Positions 37,717 to 49,980 of a DNA stretch of 64,000 bases are shown one piece after another. The number at the start of each line of letters is the position of its first letter. Position 1 is the first letter of the stretch. The notes below the pieces were generated by a model. That model worked only from the letters and a program-made list of their open reading frames with translations. It was not told the DNA's origin and ran no database searches. This stretch comes from Sambucus nigra (lineage: Eukaryota; Streptophyta; Magnoliopsida; Dipsacales; Adoxaceae). The translations under genes and the position numbers were made by a program. The stretch lies in contig OX422214.1 of NCBI GenBank assembly GCA_949130495.1, forward strand, positions 249,182,187 through 249,246,186, given 5' to 3'.

Positions 37717-38896
37717 TGTAAGGACATATTTTCCATACTTCGAATTTTACAAAGAGTATGTCGTATACCGCTGAACCGTCGAGAGAAGTTCACATTCATA
37801 CATTCATTAGAGTATGTTGTATACAGCTAGAACCGTCGAAAGAAGTTCACGTTCATACATTCATAAAGACAGATTCAAATTTTGAGTATCTTCAACATAT
37901 GCGCAACACGAGGTATAATTTTATTACAATATGTTTAAGTTTCATAAATGGTTTACATTTATATTGGGATATTTTTTGAAATTGTTTTGAAGCACCTGAG
38001 GCATTTTTCTAAGTTAAAATAATTTTTTCAAGACCTGTAGGCGGAGTTTTTAAAATAGATTTTTCGTTCCAGTCATTCAAACGACAACTTCAAACGACAT
38101 CACATGTCGCGTGATAAGTCGCGCGATAGGTCGCCAGAAGCTCGTTTGATATTTTAATCTAACGACATGCTACTTTTTCATGTATTTTAAGGTAGCTTTA
38201 TGGCACTCGAAGTTGATTCTAATTAAAATCAATGTCGTTCGAACGACTTGGAGATGTCGTTTAAACAACCACCGTCGCCTCAAGATTTTTATTGAGTTAT
38301 AAATACCTGTTTTAGAGACCTTTTTCACTAAGACTTTTGCAGAAATGGAACTTCATCTTGGCTGAGCTTTTAGTCTTCAAAGTTTAAGGGCTTTTATGTT
38401 TTTGATTGACCAAAATGAATCCCAATCCTTTGTGAATCAATTCGTGGAACCAAATACTTCTATTAAAGTTTTCTTTCTGGAGTGTCATCTCTACTGATGG
38501 ATTGGTAGCTCTTGAGGGAATTACTTGCTGACGACTGTGACCAATTGGGGATACTTGAGGGCGTGCCTTGCTGAGGAGAGTTGCGGTTCTTATGGGTTCT
38601 TGAGGGAGTCCAATGCTGATTTGGGTTGCGGTCTATGTGGATCTACTGCGTGAGATTCATTGCGGATTTCATTATGTATATGTAAGTTGAGATTTACCAT
38701 TCATAGTGAAATAACTGTTTTACTTGAAAGGTTTTTTTCCCGAATCTCTATTTGTTGGATTTACATGATTTAATTTATCCACGTAGATGCATGTTTAGGG
38801 TCTAATTAATTTGGATTAAATATTGGCTATAATTAAATAAGTTTTAAATTGGAAATTTGCGAATCCATATTTAATCAATATCACACAGCATTCTCA
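37717..38896 (+). mobile_element. 5' LTR of a truncated copia element
   Basis: It starts TGTAAGGACA and ends GCATTCTCA. It is followed by an intact Met-type primer site and a gag remnant, so it is a 5' LTR. It is the same family as the copia element at 46991. It includes a palindrome array (38072-38275). The element is cut off at about 39872, so no target duplication can be tested. Confidence 0.85.
38072..38275. repeat. GTCGTTCGAACGAC palindrome array in a copia LTR
   Basis: GTCATTCAAACGAC (38072-38085), TTCAAACGAC, and CGCGTGATAAGTCGCGCG-like sequences occur first. The perfect GTCGTTCGAACGAC follows at 38234-38247, then GTCGTTTAAACAAC. Confidence 0.85.
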
Positions 38897-38899
38897 AAT

Positions 38900-38910
38900 T
38901 GGTATCAGAG
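38900..38910 (+). other. Primer-binding site of the truncated copia element
   Basis: TGGTATCAGAG matches the initiator-methionine tRNA complement, three bases after the LTR end. The complete copia at 46991 has lost this motif. Confidence 0.85.
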
Positions 38911-39006
38911 GAGTTTACTATAATTTATAGAGTATTCCTTTTTTCGTAAAATATTTTTGTGGTATCGATTTTAATTTTTTTTTTTTGAAAAATCGCAATG
39001 TTTCCA

Positions 39007-39872
39007 ATGGAGAACTCATATAATCGGATGCCCGTCTTTGATGACACAAATTATGCTTATTGGAAAGGTCACTTGAAATCGAGTTTAAAAGCTATTGATG
39101 AATGAGTTTGGATAGTTTAGGAAAGAGGGTGGATTCCTCCCACTGTCACTATTAATAATGTCACCAATCTTAAACCCAAGACTGACTGGACTGAGGATAA
39201 CTTTAAGTGGAGCACCTACAACTCCTGAGGCCTTAGTGCTATTTCCGAATCTATCACTCCCGACGAGTTTCAACGTATCATGACGTATTCCACATTTAAT
39301 GAAGCATGTGATGTTCTTTAATTTACCCATGAAGGCACAAATGCAGTTAAAGAATCTAAATTGAAAAATTTAACTACTCAATTTGAAACAAAAACCATGC
39401 TTGAATCTGAATGTTTTGATTAGTTTTATGAACGTTTGTCCGATATTGTTAATATGAGTTTCAATCTTGGTCAACATATTCCTGATGCATGAGTAGTTAA
39501 AAAGATATGAGACTTTTGCCTAAGCGTTTTGTTCCTAAGGTCATTGTTTTAAAATCATTAGGGAAGTTAAATTCATTTAAATTAGAGGAGCTCATAGGAG
39601 ACCTTCAACTTATGAGATTGACATGTTTCCTAACACTGTTAAATCTAAGGATAAAAGGATTGCACTTAGGGCCGAATCTAGGAAGAGTGAGGAAGTGTCT
39701 CGGAAGAGAGATAAGAAGAAGAAAAAGAGAGTTTGTGAGTACGATTCTGAGGGCGAGTTTGACTTTGATGATATGACCTTGTTTGCGAATTTTTTAAAAA
39801 AGTTTCTAAAATTTTCAAAAGAAAATTCTTCCAATAAAAGATTTTTTGAGAAAAATAAAAAGAAATCGGACA
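39007..39872 (+). pseudogene. copia gag pseudogene, truncated
   Basis: It starts MENSYNRMPVFDDTNYAYW, closely matching the gag at 47948 (MEKLYNKMPVFDGTNYAYW). The match continues to a Lys-rich region near 39870. It has several in-frame stops (after the AIDE segment, in the NS-G segment and others) and at least one frameshift near 39510. It breaks off before the zinc knuckles, where a gypsy primer site begins. The gene is non-functional; the homology is clear. Confidence 0.88.
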
Positions 39873-39884
39873 CTAGAACCTGAT

Positions 39885-39896
39885 GCTCTGATACCA
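39885..39896 (-). other. Primer-binding site of gypsy element G3
   Basis: The minus strand reads TGGTATCAGAGC, an exact Met-type site, two bases from the LTR at 39899. Only about 25 bp of that element's internal region survive before copia gag sequence, so a large deletion has joined the two elements. Confidence 0.85.
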
Positions 39897-39898
39897 CC

Positions 39899-41763
39899 TG
39901 TGACACCCCGCCTAATTAAATACCGGGTGATCAATACTTTATTAAATTAAAATCAAGGTGAATGGTTGGTTCATTCTTAGCATCACTGTCGCAAAATAAA
40001 TATTCCCATTTTAAACACCCTAAATAATTAAGCTAAGTGTCAAAACAATTTAAAGTCTTATTTTTATTTTATTAAATTTCGATATGAAAACCGTTTTAAT
40101 AACCAACAGTTTAAGAATCACATAAACACTAAGGATGGTAATTAACACACAAGAATTAAACCATTTAGATAAAACAAACCAAGTTTAAGAACCATAAATG
40201 AAATCATCCTGACAATAGTTAACTCTCAACGAGTACTGAATACTGGAAACATAAATAAACATAAATCTCTGACAAATCCAAACGGAATAGGAAAATGGGC
40301 GACACATGCCCTTACTAAGAAGAACTAAGGCAAGAATAGAATCAATGACGAGGTCGTCTAAAGCAAAGGCCTGCAACTCTTACATGAGCTGTAGCAGGTC
40401 CAGTCCAAAGAATCTATGCATGATGTCCTTGTAACTGGGCACCTATAATACATACATATATATATACAAGAGAGAGAAATGACAGAAAACGGATAAGAGC
40501 CCTAGTGTAAAATAGTTTAAAAATAGTTTAGCACGTATTTAAAATGCTTACCGGCTAATGCTTACCGAATCCTCAACTCTCATCTAGTGTGCACGCCTAC
40601 CGTACTACTGATCTCATAAGTCTATCAAACTTATTTTCCATACAGTTTTATCCCGAGAAGTACTAAGGCTATGCTATTTAGTTTTAGAAAAATAATCTCT
40701 TCCATTTTCTTACGTTACTTACAACCACTCAGTATCGTTACAAAATTCACGAACACTTATTATAAAGTTGAAGTATTTGTTCATTACTTAACTACTTATA
40801 CACACATTAGAAAGTTTCCATATATAAGTATATATATATTAGTCACTCATATAATAAATATATACTATCGGCACCCCACATAAAGTCTATGGTGCTGGCA
40901 TACTTTGCTATCAAGTCCCCGCATCACTCGTACTAAGGAAAATACTAGTTCGGAATCACTCTCGAATTGCATTAACACAATACACACAAAATGTAGGCGA
41001 AGCATAGCTCCAAGTCACTAAGAGGTCAGCACATACCCCTCATGTCTCTTAGGACCGTCTGACTATCATTCTCAGATAACCTGTACTAAGGAATCCTATG
41101 TTCTAGGGTACAAGTCAATATCCCCCATAAAGGTCCCATCGAGATAAGACTGTCCCGGTGCGGCAACCTCCATGATAGCAAGTAGTGCGGGTATGATTAT
41201 TCACAAACATAATACTTAATATATGTACAGTCACACAGTCATATAGATATTCACATTTTCCAAGTTAGGTTCTCTCACGACCCATAATTATTATTATCCG
41301 CACTTAGCATAAATTTACTCAATTATCTCGCATAACGGACTTGTCTCTTTTATTCTCATTTATAATATATTTCATACTTACTTCTCATCTCTCGAAGTAT
41401 TCTCTCTCACTATGTATAATTTCAGTAGGTATACGCTCACTCACCTTCTGGTCTAAATCTTTCACGAGTCTCAATTCTTTAGTGAACGTACGCACAATTT
41501 CCAATGTATGAATAACTCCCTGTTAACCCACAATACCATCCTATATTAAATTTTCACTCAACGGAGTCTACTTAGACCCTACTAGTCCTCTTCATGTCCC
41601 ATTACACTATTTAAAGGATATTCAAGGTTTCCCACGTATTTAAACCGGAATAAACAAAAAAGGGAAAAACATGTGTATTTTCAGGAGGGATCGATCGATC
41701 GAGGAATGGGGTCGATCGATCGATGCTCTTGGTCGATCGATCGATCAAGCAGTTCTTGCCCAG
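39899..41763 (-). mobile_element. Gypsy LTR G3, first part
   Basis: It opens TGTGACACCCCGCC on the plus strand and matches the solo LTRs read in reverse (GGTGATCA, TTCTTAGCATCACTGTCG near 39975). It is split at 41763 by the Tat element and resumes at 63437. It contains a TCGATCGATCGA palindrome array at the split edge. No gene is seen; the short frames at 40185-40883 are inside the LTR. Confidence 0.85.
41688..41749. repeat. TCGATCGATCGA palindrome array in LTR G3
   Basis: Three runs of the form TCGATCGATCGA (about 41691, 41711 and 41732) are separated by 8-12 bp. They lie at the site where other LTRs of this family carry GTCGTTCGAACGAC or CGAATCGATTCG. Confidence 0.9.
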
Positions 41764-42347
41764 TGTTGATGTAAAAAATTAGATCACTCTAATCATTCAA
41801 TCACAGATAAATAAATGAGACAAAAGATTTTAAAGTGGTTCAGCCTTATAATAATGGCCTACGTCCACTGTTGTGTTATTGCTGAGTATTTAGGAATTCT
41901 CGATTACAAATTCTCTCAAGAAATTCCTCTCTCGATTCCAGGGTTTGGATTCAGGATCCTTTACAATGAGGATTGTACAATGTATTTATATCCGTGAGGT
42001 TGTAATGTGAAAGGGTAATACATTAAATGATATATATATGAAAGGGTAATACATTTAATGCCCTTTTTGCGTGTGCGTCTGAATGATAAGCATTTAATGA
42101 GCAGTTAAACTGTTGGTATCCTGCTTCGAGGTGCATCTCGGACCGCCTGGGTTTCTCGGACCGCTTGAGCTTCTCGGTGCTAAAGAGTTCCTCGGAGAGG
42201 TCTGTTCCTCGGAGCGTATGAGTTCCTCGGAGTAACATGGTTCTTCGGAGAGTGTGATCATCTCGGAAGTGCTTGTTGTTGCCATGTAGATAGCCACGTG
42301 TCTTCATATGATTGGTCCATGTCAGCAGATTTAATTTGGTATCAACA
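41764..42347 (-). mobile_element. 3' LTR of the Tat element
   Basis: 584 bp. On the minus strand it opens TGTTGATACC and ends TTACATCAACA, with a TATA-like GGATATAAATAC near 41985. It holds several CCTCGGAG-type repeats (42170-42260), including a 24-bp segment absent from the other LTR. Confidence 0.95.
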
Positions 42348-42362
42348 GAAGCCCCCAATGTT
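42348..42362 (-). other. Polypurine tract of the Tat element
   Basis: The minus strand reads CATTGGGGGCTTC directly before the LTR, the usual form for this lineage. From here to 42826 lies the presumed 5' leader of the opposite-strand frame, with no other gene seen. Confidence 0.8.
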
Positions 42363-42826
42363 TCATAGTTCGAAATTTGAGGAGTATGGTACATTCTTTC
42401 TCGGAATATGGTAGCTTTTAAATAGTCTTCCTGATTTTTAGGAGCGTTTCCCTTGTATTTATTTCTCCTTCCCAATTCGTAGAATCATGCTTTTTTGGAC
42501 TTTTCTGCGTGCTTCGATTCCCGCGTCACTTTTCATCTTTTTAGCCGCTGTTGCCCGCTCTGATTCCCGCGCCACTTTTCATCTTTTTAGCCGCCGGTAA
42601 CGTAATCATCCTTTTTTGTAATCATTACTTCACCATTTCCCAAGGCAAGGTATTTAAACTTCACAGACACTTCCATTGTATTCTACCTTTTCACATTTGT
42701 ATCTTTGAGTTTTTAATTGTCTTCTACTCTCTTGTGTATTCATCTCTTCCATCGTCCGTCGTCATCAGCTCTACTTTTTTTCTGTAAGATCTTCTTCTTT
42801 CTTCTTCATTTCTTTTATTCATCATC

Positions 42827-44976
42827 ATGGTTTACCCTGTTGAGTCTCTTGAAAAGTTTCGGTCTGATTTTTCCATTCCCTCCTGGGTTATTTTGGAAGA
42901 GCTTTCTGAGCCTTCTAATTATTTCAATTTGGCTGAGGGACATTGGTTCCCCAGTCTCTTTTTTGCTGAGTGTGGATTTTCTGTTCCACCAAATCCCTTG
43001 TGTCTGGAATTCTGTCAGTATTTTGACGTTGTTCCTGCACGAATAGCCCCCAACACATGGAGAATAGTTAATGGGGTGCATAGATTAAATCAAGTGCATG
43101 GAACTCGTATAGGAATTCCAGAAATCATGTACTGCTATAGATGGGCAGTTAATGATAATATTTTTTATTTAAAAACTAGGTTTTTAAATAGAGCCTTAGT
43201 AGTCAATCTCCCTGATGCCAATAGGGATTATTTTGAACACGGGGTTGTCATAAAAAATTGGCAACACCCTCCATTAACTGGAGATGAGGTTTACCAGGGT
43301 CCCAGATGCCCTCCTTATGGAAATGGGATAGGTTATTTTTATTTCATTTTATTTATTTTGAAATCATGTTTCTTTTGTGTTTGATAAAATGTGTCACTGA
43401 TAACAATGTTTGTTTATTTGTAGTTGATAGCAAGAGAAAGTGCCCAAAAGAAGCAGATATCAATATAAGGCATTTGGGACTTATCTGGAGTCTGCATCAA
43501 AGTGTTGGCGACGAGCACATTAGATCAACTTCGTACCTGCTACAGTACAAGAGCTACACCACTTCTTTCACTGCTCGCCCAGTGATAAGTGAATCAGAGC
43601 CAGTACCAGCTTCCAGCAGCTCATCGCCTGAATCCCATATTCCTTTGAGTGAAAGGATGAAGAAGATAAGACCTCCTACTTTGTTTGAGAAAACTGCCTC
43701 TGGTTCTGGAGAGGCAAAAAGGATTAAGATCGATGTCCCAAGGGAGGGGACAAAGAAGACTGATGCAGCTCCTCCAGCTGCTCCTGCTAAAGTTGTTGAG
43801 AAGCCCGCAGCGGCTCCGAGCAGCACTGCTGCTCCTGGAGAGGTGATTGTAATATCACCGACCAAGGGTTCTTCCTTGGTTCAATCCATTCCTGTTCCCC
43901 CGAGGAGGCTGAAGAAAAGCTCCTCGGTTAATTTGGCTGAGACCATCACTCAGCCCCTAGTTGCTGGAACTGGGGTTCCAACTTTTGTTCCCTCGAGCTC
44001 TGCCATGAGCTCGGTAAAATCCTGGATCATTCCCGAGGTCCAGGGTACTGAAGACAATCTTACTCGGGACATGGTCACTTTGCTAGCTGCTCGTCACCTT
44101 GCTTCTGTAAGTCTTCTTACATTCAATTTTTCATATTTCCCTTGTCATTTCTGTCTCTAATTTGTTTTCTTTTTCTGTTCACAGTTGACGAGCTGCTTCA
44201 ATATAATTTTGAAGAAGGACGAAGCAATTAAATCTTCATGCTCCTCGTCCAGCGTGGAGGGAGCTCTGGAGGAAGCTACAAAATCTCTGGCAGATTCTCG
44301 CCAGACATAAGCCACTGATAAGGCTGTCTGGGAGAAGAAGCTTGCCTCCACCGAGCAGGAAAAAGCTCGAGCTGTTGAAGCCTCCAAAGAGTTGGAGAAG
44401 GAAAAGAATTCCTTGGAGAAGGCAAATAAAGAGCTCGAAGAGAAGCTCAAAACTGCAGGAGAGTTTGAAGATAAACTCAAGGCTGCCGAGGAGGAGTTGG
44501 CTCAACTTCGGGAAGTAGGTCGGCCCAAGGAGGAAGCGGAAAATAAATTGAAGGCTGCTGGGAACTTGCTGGCCGAGAAGCTCTCCTCGGAGAAAGTGAA
44601 GAGGAAGATAGTTGTGAAGAAGTCCTTCAGCTCTGGCTGGGACAAGGGGTGGAACAAGGGATTGGCTGCCATGGTGTCGTAAGTGGACTATGGCAGTCTC
44701 AAATACTTTAGGGATGGATGGGTTGCTGCCCTTCAGGAGATGAAGGTCGACGAGTCTTCCGAGCTCTTCCAGAGACATATCCATGGTCCCCCTCCAACTC
44801 CAGAAGACTTAAAAGAGGACGAAGCTACCTCCGAAGAGTCTTTGATGGTGATGGGAGATCATCCCCTAGCCATCCAGCCTGCTGCCGAGGAAAATCAGCA
44901 AATCGTTTCTTCCTCCGAGCAACTGCCTACTCTCCCCGAGCAACTATCCCTTCCCTTCGAGCAACCTACCTCTTAA
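42827..44976 (+). pseudogene. Opposite-strand ORF A of the Tat element: Transposase_28-like N-terminus plus coiled coil, spliced
   Basis: Three exons join in frame: 42827-43331, 43424-44106 and 44185-44976. The introns are 92 bp (GTTATT..TTTGTAG) and 78 bp (GTAAGT..TTCACAG). Residues 1-200 resemble the 'putative gypsy type transposon' domain (Pfam Transposase_28 type): FRSDFSIPSWV, LFFAECGFSVPPNPL, APNTWRIVNGVHRL and a final FEHGVVIKNW. Next comes a Pro/Ser/Ala-rich linker, then a long Lys/Glu coiled coil, then WDKGWNKGLAAM and YFRDGWVAAL. Two in-frame stops (44308 and 44680) break it; the second overlaps a GTAAGT and might be a cryptic donor. Extra frames antisense to gag-pol are known in Tat elements. 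Their function is unknown, and despite the domain name there is no evidence of transposase activity. Confidence 0.78.
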
Positions 44977-45194
44977 TCCAAACCTCCCGAGAAGGTTTTG
45001 GGAGATAAGGAAAATGTGTAGTGTTGTTCGGGTTTCTCTTTATTTTGTTTCTTGTAACCCGGAATAAGTAACTCTGAATTATGATCTAATAAAACTTGAG
45101 TTCTTTTTGCATACTGTTGTCTATTTTATATTCATACTCTGCTTGTAACTCTTATTGATGATTGCTCTTCTTTCTCTGCTAGTTTCTGACCAGG

Positions 45195-46466
45195 ATGCAA
45201 TTGCTATCTACCCATGATAATGTGCTAATGAGGCAATGCAATGATTACTTTAAGGCTGGTCACACAAACCTAAGTGCAGCACAGATTGTCGACATCCTCG
45301 GCCAAGATGCTTCAGAACAGGCAATGGAAGCATATCAATATCTGAAGTGTCTACTTGATCGAGCGGTGGCCAATAATGTGGCTTACTATGAAATGATTGA
45401 GGATCTCCAAGGCACCCTTTAAGACCTTCAGCTTCAATACAAAGAATCCACTGCTCTGTTGCATGAGAGTTACGAGAAGAAGTACAAGCTGATCGTTGCC
45501 GACAAGGGCTACGAGAAGCTTTTTGCTGGGTATGATGTAAGGGAAAGAACCTTGAGGGGTGAGGTCGAGGAATGCAGACAGATTGCCGAGCTGCTGGAGC
45601 AAGAAAACAACAACCTGCAAAAGGAGCTGTCACAATTGAAGTCTGCAACCTCTTCTTCAAAAGCCCTAATCCCAGTGACTGATGAGGGATTTTCATTCTT
45701 GGAGATCGAGAATGCCAACTTGAGGGAAGAGTTGGACACCTTGAAGAGGTCGGTCCCTTCTACATCTTCTTGGGGACGAGCAAGAGATCTTCGGGGATGA
45801 GCAAGAGCGGCTCAGGTTCCTGTTGAGGAACAAAGGACTCATTCTGCCCTAGAGAACTAGGCCTTCTAGCTGATGGCGAAGAACCAAGCTTTGGCTGAAA
45901 TGTCAAAGAAGATCAGAGATCTGGAAGAGCAGCTCTCCACACAGAAGTCTACTTTGGAGGACAAAGAGATTTTTATCAAAAATCTTCATGAGAAGATGGA
46001 GAGGTTAATATATCAGTTCCACAAACAGCCCAGGGAGTTCTGGATGGCTGGATACAATGAAGCACTATTCCACTTGGACGATCGTATCCAGAATGCCAAC
46101 AATGAGGGCTACAAGCAAGGCTGGCTGAATGCCTTAGGTGTGCTGAAGCTCGAACAGGGTCATTATCTGTGGGACTACTATGATCCTGGGCTACTCGACC
46201 TACCTGTGCCTCCATACAATTTGGACATTAGCTGGATCCCTGCTAGGGCCATTCCTCGGAGATTAATTTCAAAGTATCTCCGTGACTACAATTTACATTC
46301 TCAAACCGAGGTATCTCGTCCCGATCATCTTTTAGATCGACCATCCGTGATGAATGTCAGGATGTTGAAGGACCTCAACTTCATCAATTCTCCTCAGTCT
46401 TTAAATGATCCTCCTGCTGGCGAGGAACCTGTGTCAAAAGTTGAGGGGAAAAAACCAGTAGAATAG
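45195..46466 (+). pseudogene. Opposite-strand ORF B of the Tat element: coiled-coil protein
   Basis: A single frame runs from 45195 to 46466 with internal stops at 45420, 45798, 45858 and 45867. It may open just upstream, as a splice acceptor (CTCTGCTAG) precedes in-frame sequence at about 45182. The protein is mostly coiled coil (ELLEQENNNLQKELSQL; KKIRDLEEQL) and ends in a compact region with YNEALFHLDD, GYKQGWLNALGVL and LDLPVPPYNLDISW. That tail resembles the WNKGLAAM/FRDGWVAAL end of ORF A, so the two may be related modules or parts of one gene. An AATAAA-like signal at about 45088 lies between them, favouring two transcripts. The function is unknown. Confidence 0.65.
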
Positions 46467-46990
46467 GAAATTTTGATGTAATAGTTAGTATACATTTCAA
46501 TATCAATGTACTTTTCATTTTATTATCAATGTAATTTATTTTGAATTCAATGAAAGATTTTCATTTTTGTTTGCAAATCTTAATTCCTATTGTCTTGTAA
46601 ACACGTTACATTTATGCATATCTGTTAAAAAGATAACAATATTGTGTTGTTTTTCGACCAACTCAGTAATAATTAAAAAAAAATTCAAGTTTCAATAATG
46701 TTGCTCGATCACTTAATGATAAAGTCACGAGTATAAAAATGTTTAAAATTTTTTCAACCAACCAAGATCGTTAAATTATGTTTGTCGACCAACTATAGTT
46801 AATGGGTTTTTATCCTCGACCAGCCATATTTGGTAGATTTTTCTCTTAAATGTTTCCGACCAACCAAGGTCGGTAAATTTTCATTGTCGACCAACTACAG
46901 TTAGTGGGTTTTTATCCCCGACTAGCCATACTTAGTAGATTTTTGTCTTTTTCATAAAATGTGTCCGACCAACCAAGGCCGATAAATTCT
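46467..46990 (-). repeat. Tandem repeats of about 112 bp in the Tat 3' region, interrupted by copia
   Basis: From about 46690, units contain CCGACCAACCAAGGTCGG, then GTCGACCAACTA, GTTAGTGGGTTTTTAT and TAGCCATA. Three units are visible. The third is cut by the copia insertion and resumes at 55527-55600 with the same phase. Each unit contains an inverted core (CCGACC..GGTCGG). The interval 46467-46690 is AT-rich with polyadenylation-like signals for ORF B. Confidence 0.85.
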
Positions 46991-47913
46991 TGTAAGGACA
47001 TTTTTGTCCATTAACAATTTATATGTCATACGCCGTTACACCGTTGAAGAAATTTAAGTTTCATACATTCATCAACGGATCCGAATATCAAAAGAAGAAG
47101 GGGAATCAAAGTCTGTCAACCGGACCGGTCCGCCCAAAATAAAAGAACCGATTCGGCTAACCGGATCGGTCCGCCTCATACCCGAATCGATCCGCCTGCT
47201 GAAGTCCAGTAGACCCCGGATCGCAAGCGAACCGATGGAGCCAGTTTTAACAGAACCGATCCGGTCAACTGCGGACCGATCCGCCTGGAATAAAAGAACC
47301 GATCCAGTAAATTGGACCGATCAGCCTCAGACCCGGACCGGTCCGCCTGGGATAAACTTCAACAGATCGTGTTAGATCGTGTTCAGATTTTTATGGTTCA
47401 AGGCTCCTTATTTAATCCCACTACGGAAAGTGGTTTTCTAAGACTTATTTACACGATTTCCAGAGTAAAGAAAGCCCTAAGTCTTCACCTATTGAGCATC
47501 TAGACTCTAGGTATTTGATTCACACAAATTCCCAATCCTTTGTGAATCACTTTGCAACCCAGGAACGCACTGTTGTTGTTCACACCCTTGTGGAGAAGAC
47601 CGTTCTTCTTCTCCATTGCAGCCCTACTGGAAAGGGATTGTTCCAGCTGCGACTACAGAATCCGACACCTGAGGGTAATTCTTAGTCACTTGTATTTTCA
47701 TTGTAATCCGAAATTATACAACCTACATTATTATAATGAAAATAAATGGTTTTGCCCCTTTGGGGGATTTTTCCTCAATTGCATGTGTTTGAATGTTCTT
47801 ACTTAGATTATCATCTTATTCAATCACATACTGTTGCATGTTTAGGGTTTGTTTGGGTTAAAAGGGTTTAATATATAATTTGCTCATTTGAACGCAAGCA
47901 CACGACGTTCTCA
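46991..47913 (+). mobile_element. 5' LTR of the copia element
   Basis: 923 bp, TGTAAGGACA..GACGTTCTCA. The primer site expected right after it is replaced by AATTGATTTTTAAAA, so it is no longer usable. It contains the palindrome array at 47120-47356. Confidence 0.95.
47120..47356. repeat. CGGACCGGTCCG/CGAATCGATCCG palindrome array
   Basis: About ten copies of a degenerate palindrome occur (CCGGACCGGTCCGCC, GAACCGATTCGG, CCGAATCGATCCGCC, GCGGACCGATCCGCC), spaced 15-35 bp. The 3' LTR has the matching array at 54735-54970. Confidence 0.92.
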
Positions 47914-47947
47914 AATTGATTTTTAAAAAAAAAACGTGTGTGTTCAA

Positions 47948-49980
47948 ATGGAGAAGTTATATAATAAAATGCCTGTTTTTGACGGGACAAATTATGCTTA
48001 TTGGAAAGCCCGAATGAGGTCGGCTTTAAAATCCATTGATGAACGCGTCTAGATTTTGGTTGAACGAGGGTGGACTCCTCCCTCCGTGACTGTCGATAAT
48101 GTGACCAACTTGAAACCTGACACTTCTTGCACTGAAGAAGAATTTAAATGGTCATCTTTTAATTCTAAGGGTCTAAGTGCTATTTCTAGGTCTGTCACAC
48201 CTGATGAGTTCAAACTCATAATGACGTGCACCACGTCAAAAGAGGCATGGGATGTTTTACAACTCACCCATGAAGGAACTAATGCTGTGAAAGAATCTAA
48301 GTTGCAAAATTTGACAACTCAATTTGAAACCATCACCATGCATGAATCTGAATGCTTTGATGAATTTTATGATAGACTTTCTGACATTGTGAGTACTAGC
48401 TTTAATCTTGGTGAACATATTCCTAATGCTAGAGTTGTTAAAAAGGTTCTTCGTTCTTTACCTAAGCGTTTTATCCCTAAAGTCACTGTGCTAAATTCTA
48501 TGGGTAATTTAAATACGCTAAAATTGGAAGAACTTGTAGGAGATTTGCAAACTTATGAAATTGATATGTTCCCTAAAACTGCTAAATCTAAAGATAAGGG
48601 AATTGCACTTAAAGCCCAAGAGAGAAGGAGTGAAGGGTCAGCTAGAAAGAGGGTAGAGTCATCTAGAAAGAGAGAGACTGACACGTCAGATTCTGAGTGT
48701 GATTTTGACCTAGATGATTTGGCTCTTTTTGCAAAGAATTTCAAGAGGATCCTCAAATTTAAGAAAAATGGCAATTTTAAAGATAAAAAGAAATTTGAGA
48801 AAAATAAGTTTGAAAAGAAAAATGAAAAAGACTCCAAAAATACCCCTAAGAAAGAAAGTGAGAGATGTTTTGAGTGCGATGGTAGGGGTCATAGAGCCTT
48901 TGAGTGTGCCAATCGTCTGAATAGAGAGAAAGGGAAAGCTGTCCTTAATGCTACCCTTAGTGCCGACAGTGAGGTCGAGACGGTAGATTCAGGAGAAGAG
49001 TCACCGCTTGAGTGTAACTTCACCGCATTCATGGCCAATCAAGTGAGCACTCCTAGTTATATTCACGACGATGAAGATGATGCTTCACAAGGACACCTCG
49101 ACAATGAAATCGATGTGAGTGAGGGGGAGGATGACTCAAGTGAGAGCGAGAGTGATATTCAATGCGCCTACGCTGAGTTATATTCTGAGTCATTTAAAAC
49201 TAATAAACGTAACAAAGCGCTAGTTCTTAAGATCACCGGCTTAGAGGAAGATTTAAGAAAGGCGAGAGAAAGAGAGTCCTCCTCCATTACTGCCCTGAGA
49301 GAGAGAGAATCTGCATGTGTCGAGAAAAAGATTCTGTTTAGAGAGAGAGAGAGTGTTTTAGAGAAAGAGAGAGGGGACTTGACTAAACAAGTGGCTAGTC
49401 TTACGAGTCAGCTCCATTCCTCCGTGGAGACTCGGAAGAAACTTGAAGCCCTTGTTGCCCAGCTGACTCATGATCTTGAGAAAGCATGGGAAGTCAAGGT
49501 ACAAATCGAGGACAAATCTGGGAAGATGGGAAAGATGCTCCTCGACCCCGCTTTAGGTTTTGGTGATCGGCAAGGAATTGGATATGATGGTGCATCCACA
49601 TCCCAAATTGCACCTGGACCAGTTCCGAAATTTACTACGAATCCTTATGGCCGTCAAAAACCTCGAAGGAGAGTTCGACCAAGAAAAGCAAACCAAGGTC
49701 CGCCTTTGATTGTGCTCTTTTGTACTTATTGCAAAAGAAAAGGCCACCTTAGGGAGTCTTGCTATATCATGGGTCGGACACGACGTACAACTGCTCCTCC
49801 ACGACATACTGATGAGTTTTCTAGTCTGAGAGAGAGAGTTGAGCTCTTAGCTGCCATGACCCAGAGTTTAATGGAAGAATTCCGACGAATGTCTTTGCCG
49901 TTAGTGAATGCTTCTCACATTCCAGCTAAAACCAACAACAACAAAGGCAAACAAAAGGTCATTCCTGCTTGGGTACCTAA
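47948..49980 (+). pseudogene. gag: copia gag
   Basis: It starts at ATG 47948 (MEKLYNKMPVFDGTNYAYWK), a typical plant copia Gag N-terminus. An in-frame TAG at 48050 interrupts it, most simply a Trp codon changed by one base. The main body is a helical UBN2-type capsid region, then Lys-rich sequence. Zinc knuckles follow at 48866-48907 (CFECDGRGHRAFEC) and 49721-49762 (CTYCKRKGHLRESC), both complete CX2CX4HX4C, with a coiled coil between them (about 49230-49500). Gag packages the element's RNA into particles. From 48056 this part is open into protease. Confidence 0.9.

Noticed and set aside
43554..44784. Minus-strand frames of 103-182 residues opposite ORF A
   Set aside because: They are complements of ORF A's low-complexity Ala/Pro/Ser and Lys/Glu regions. 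ORF A has better domain and splice support.
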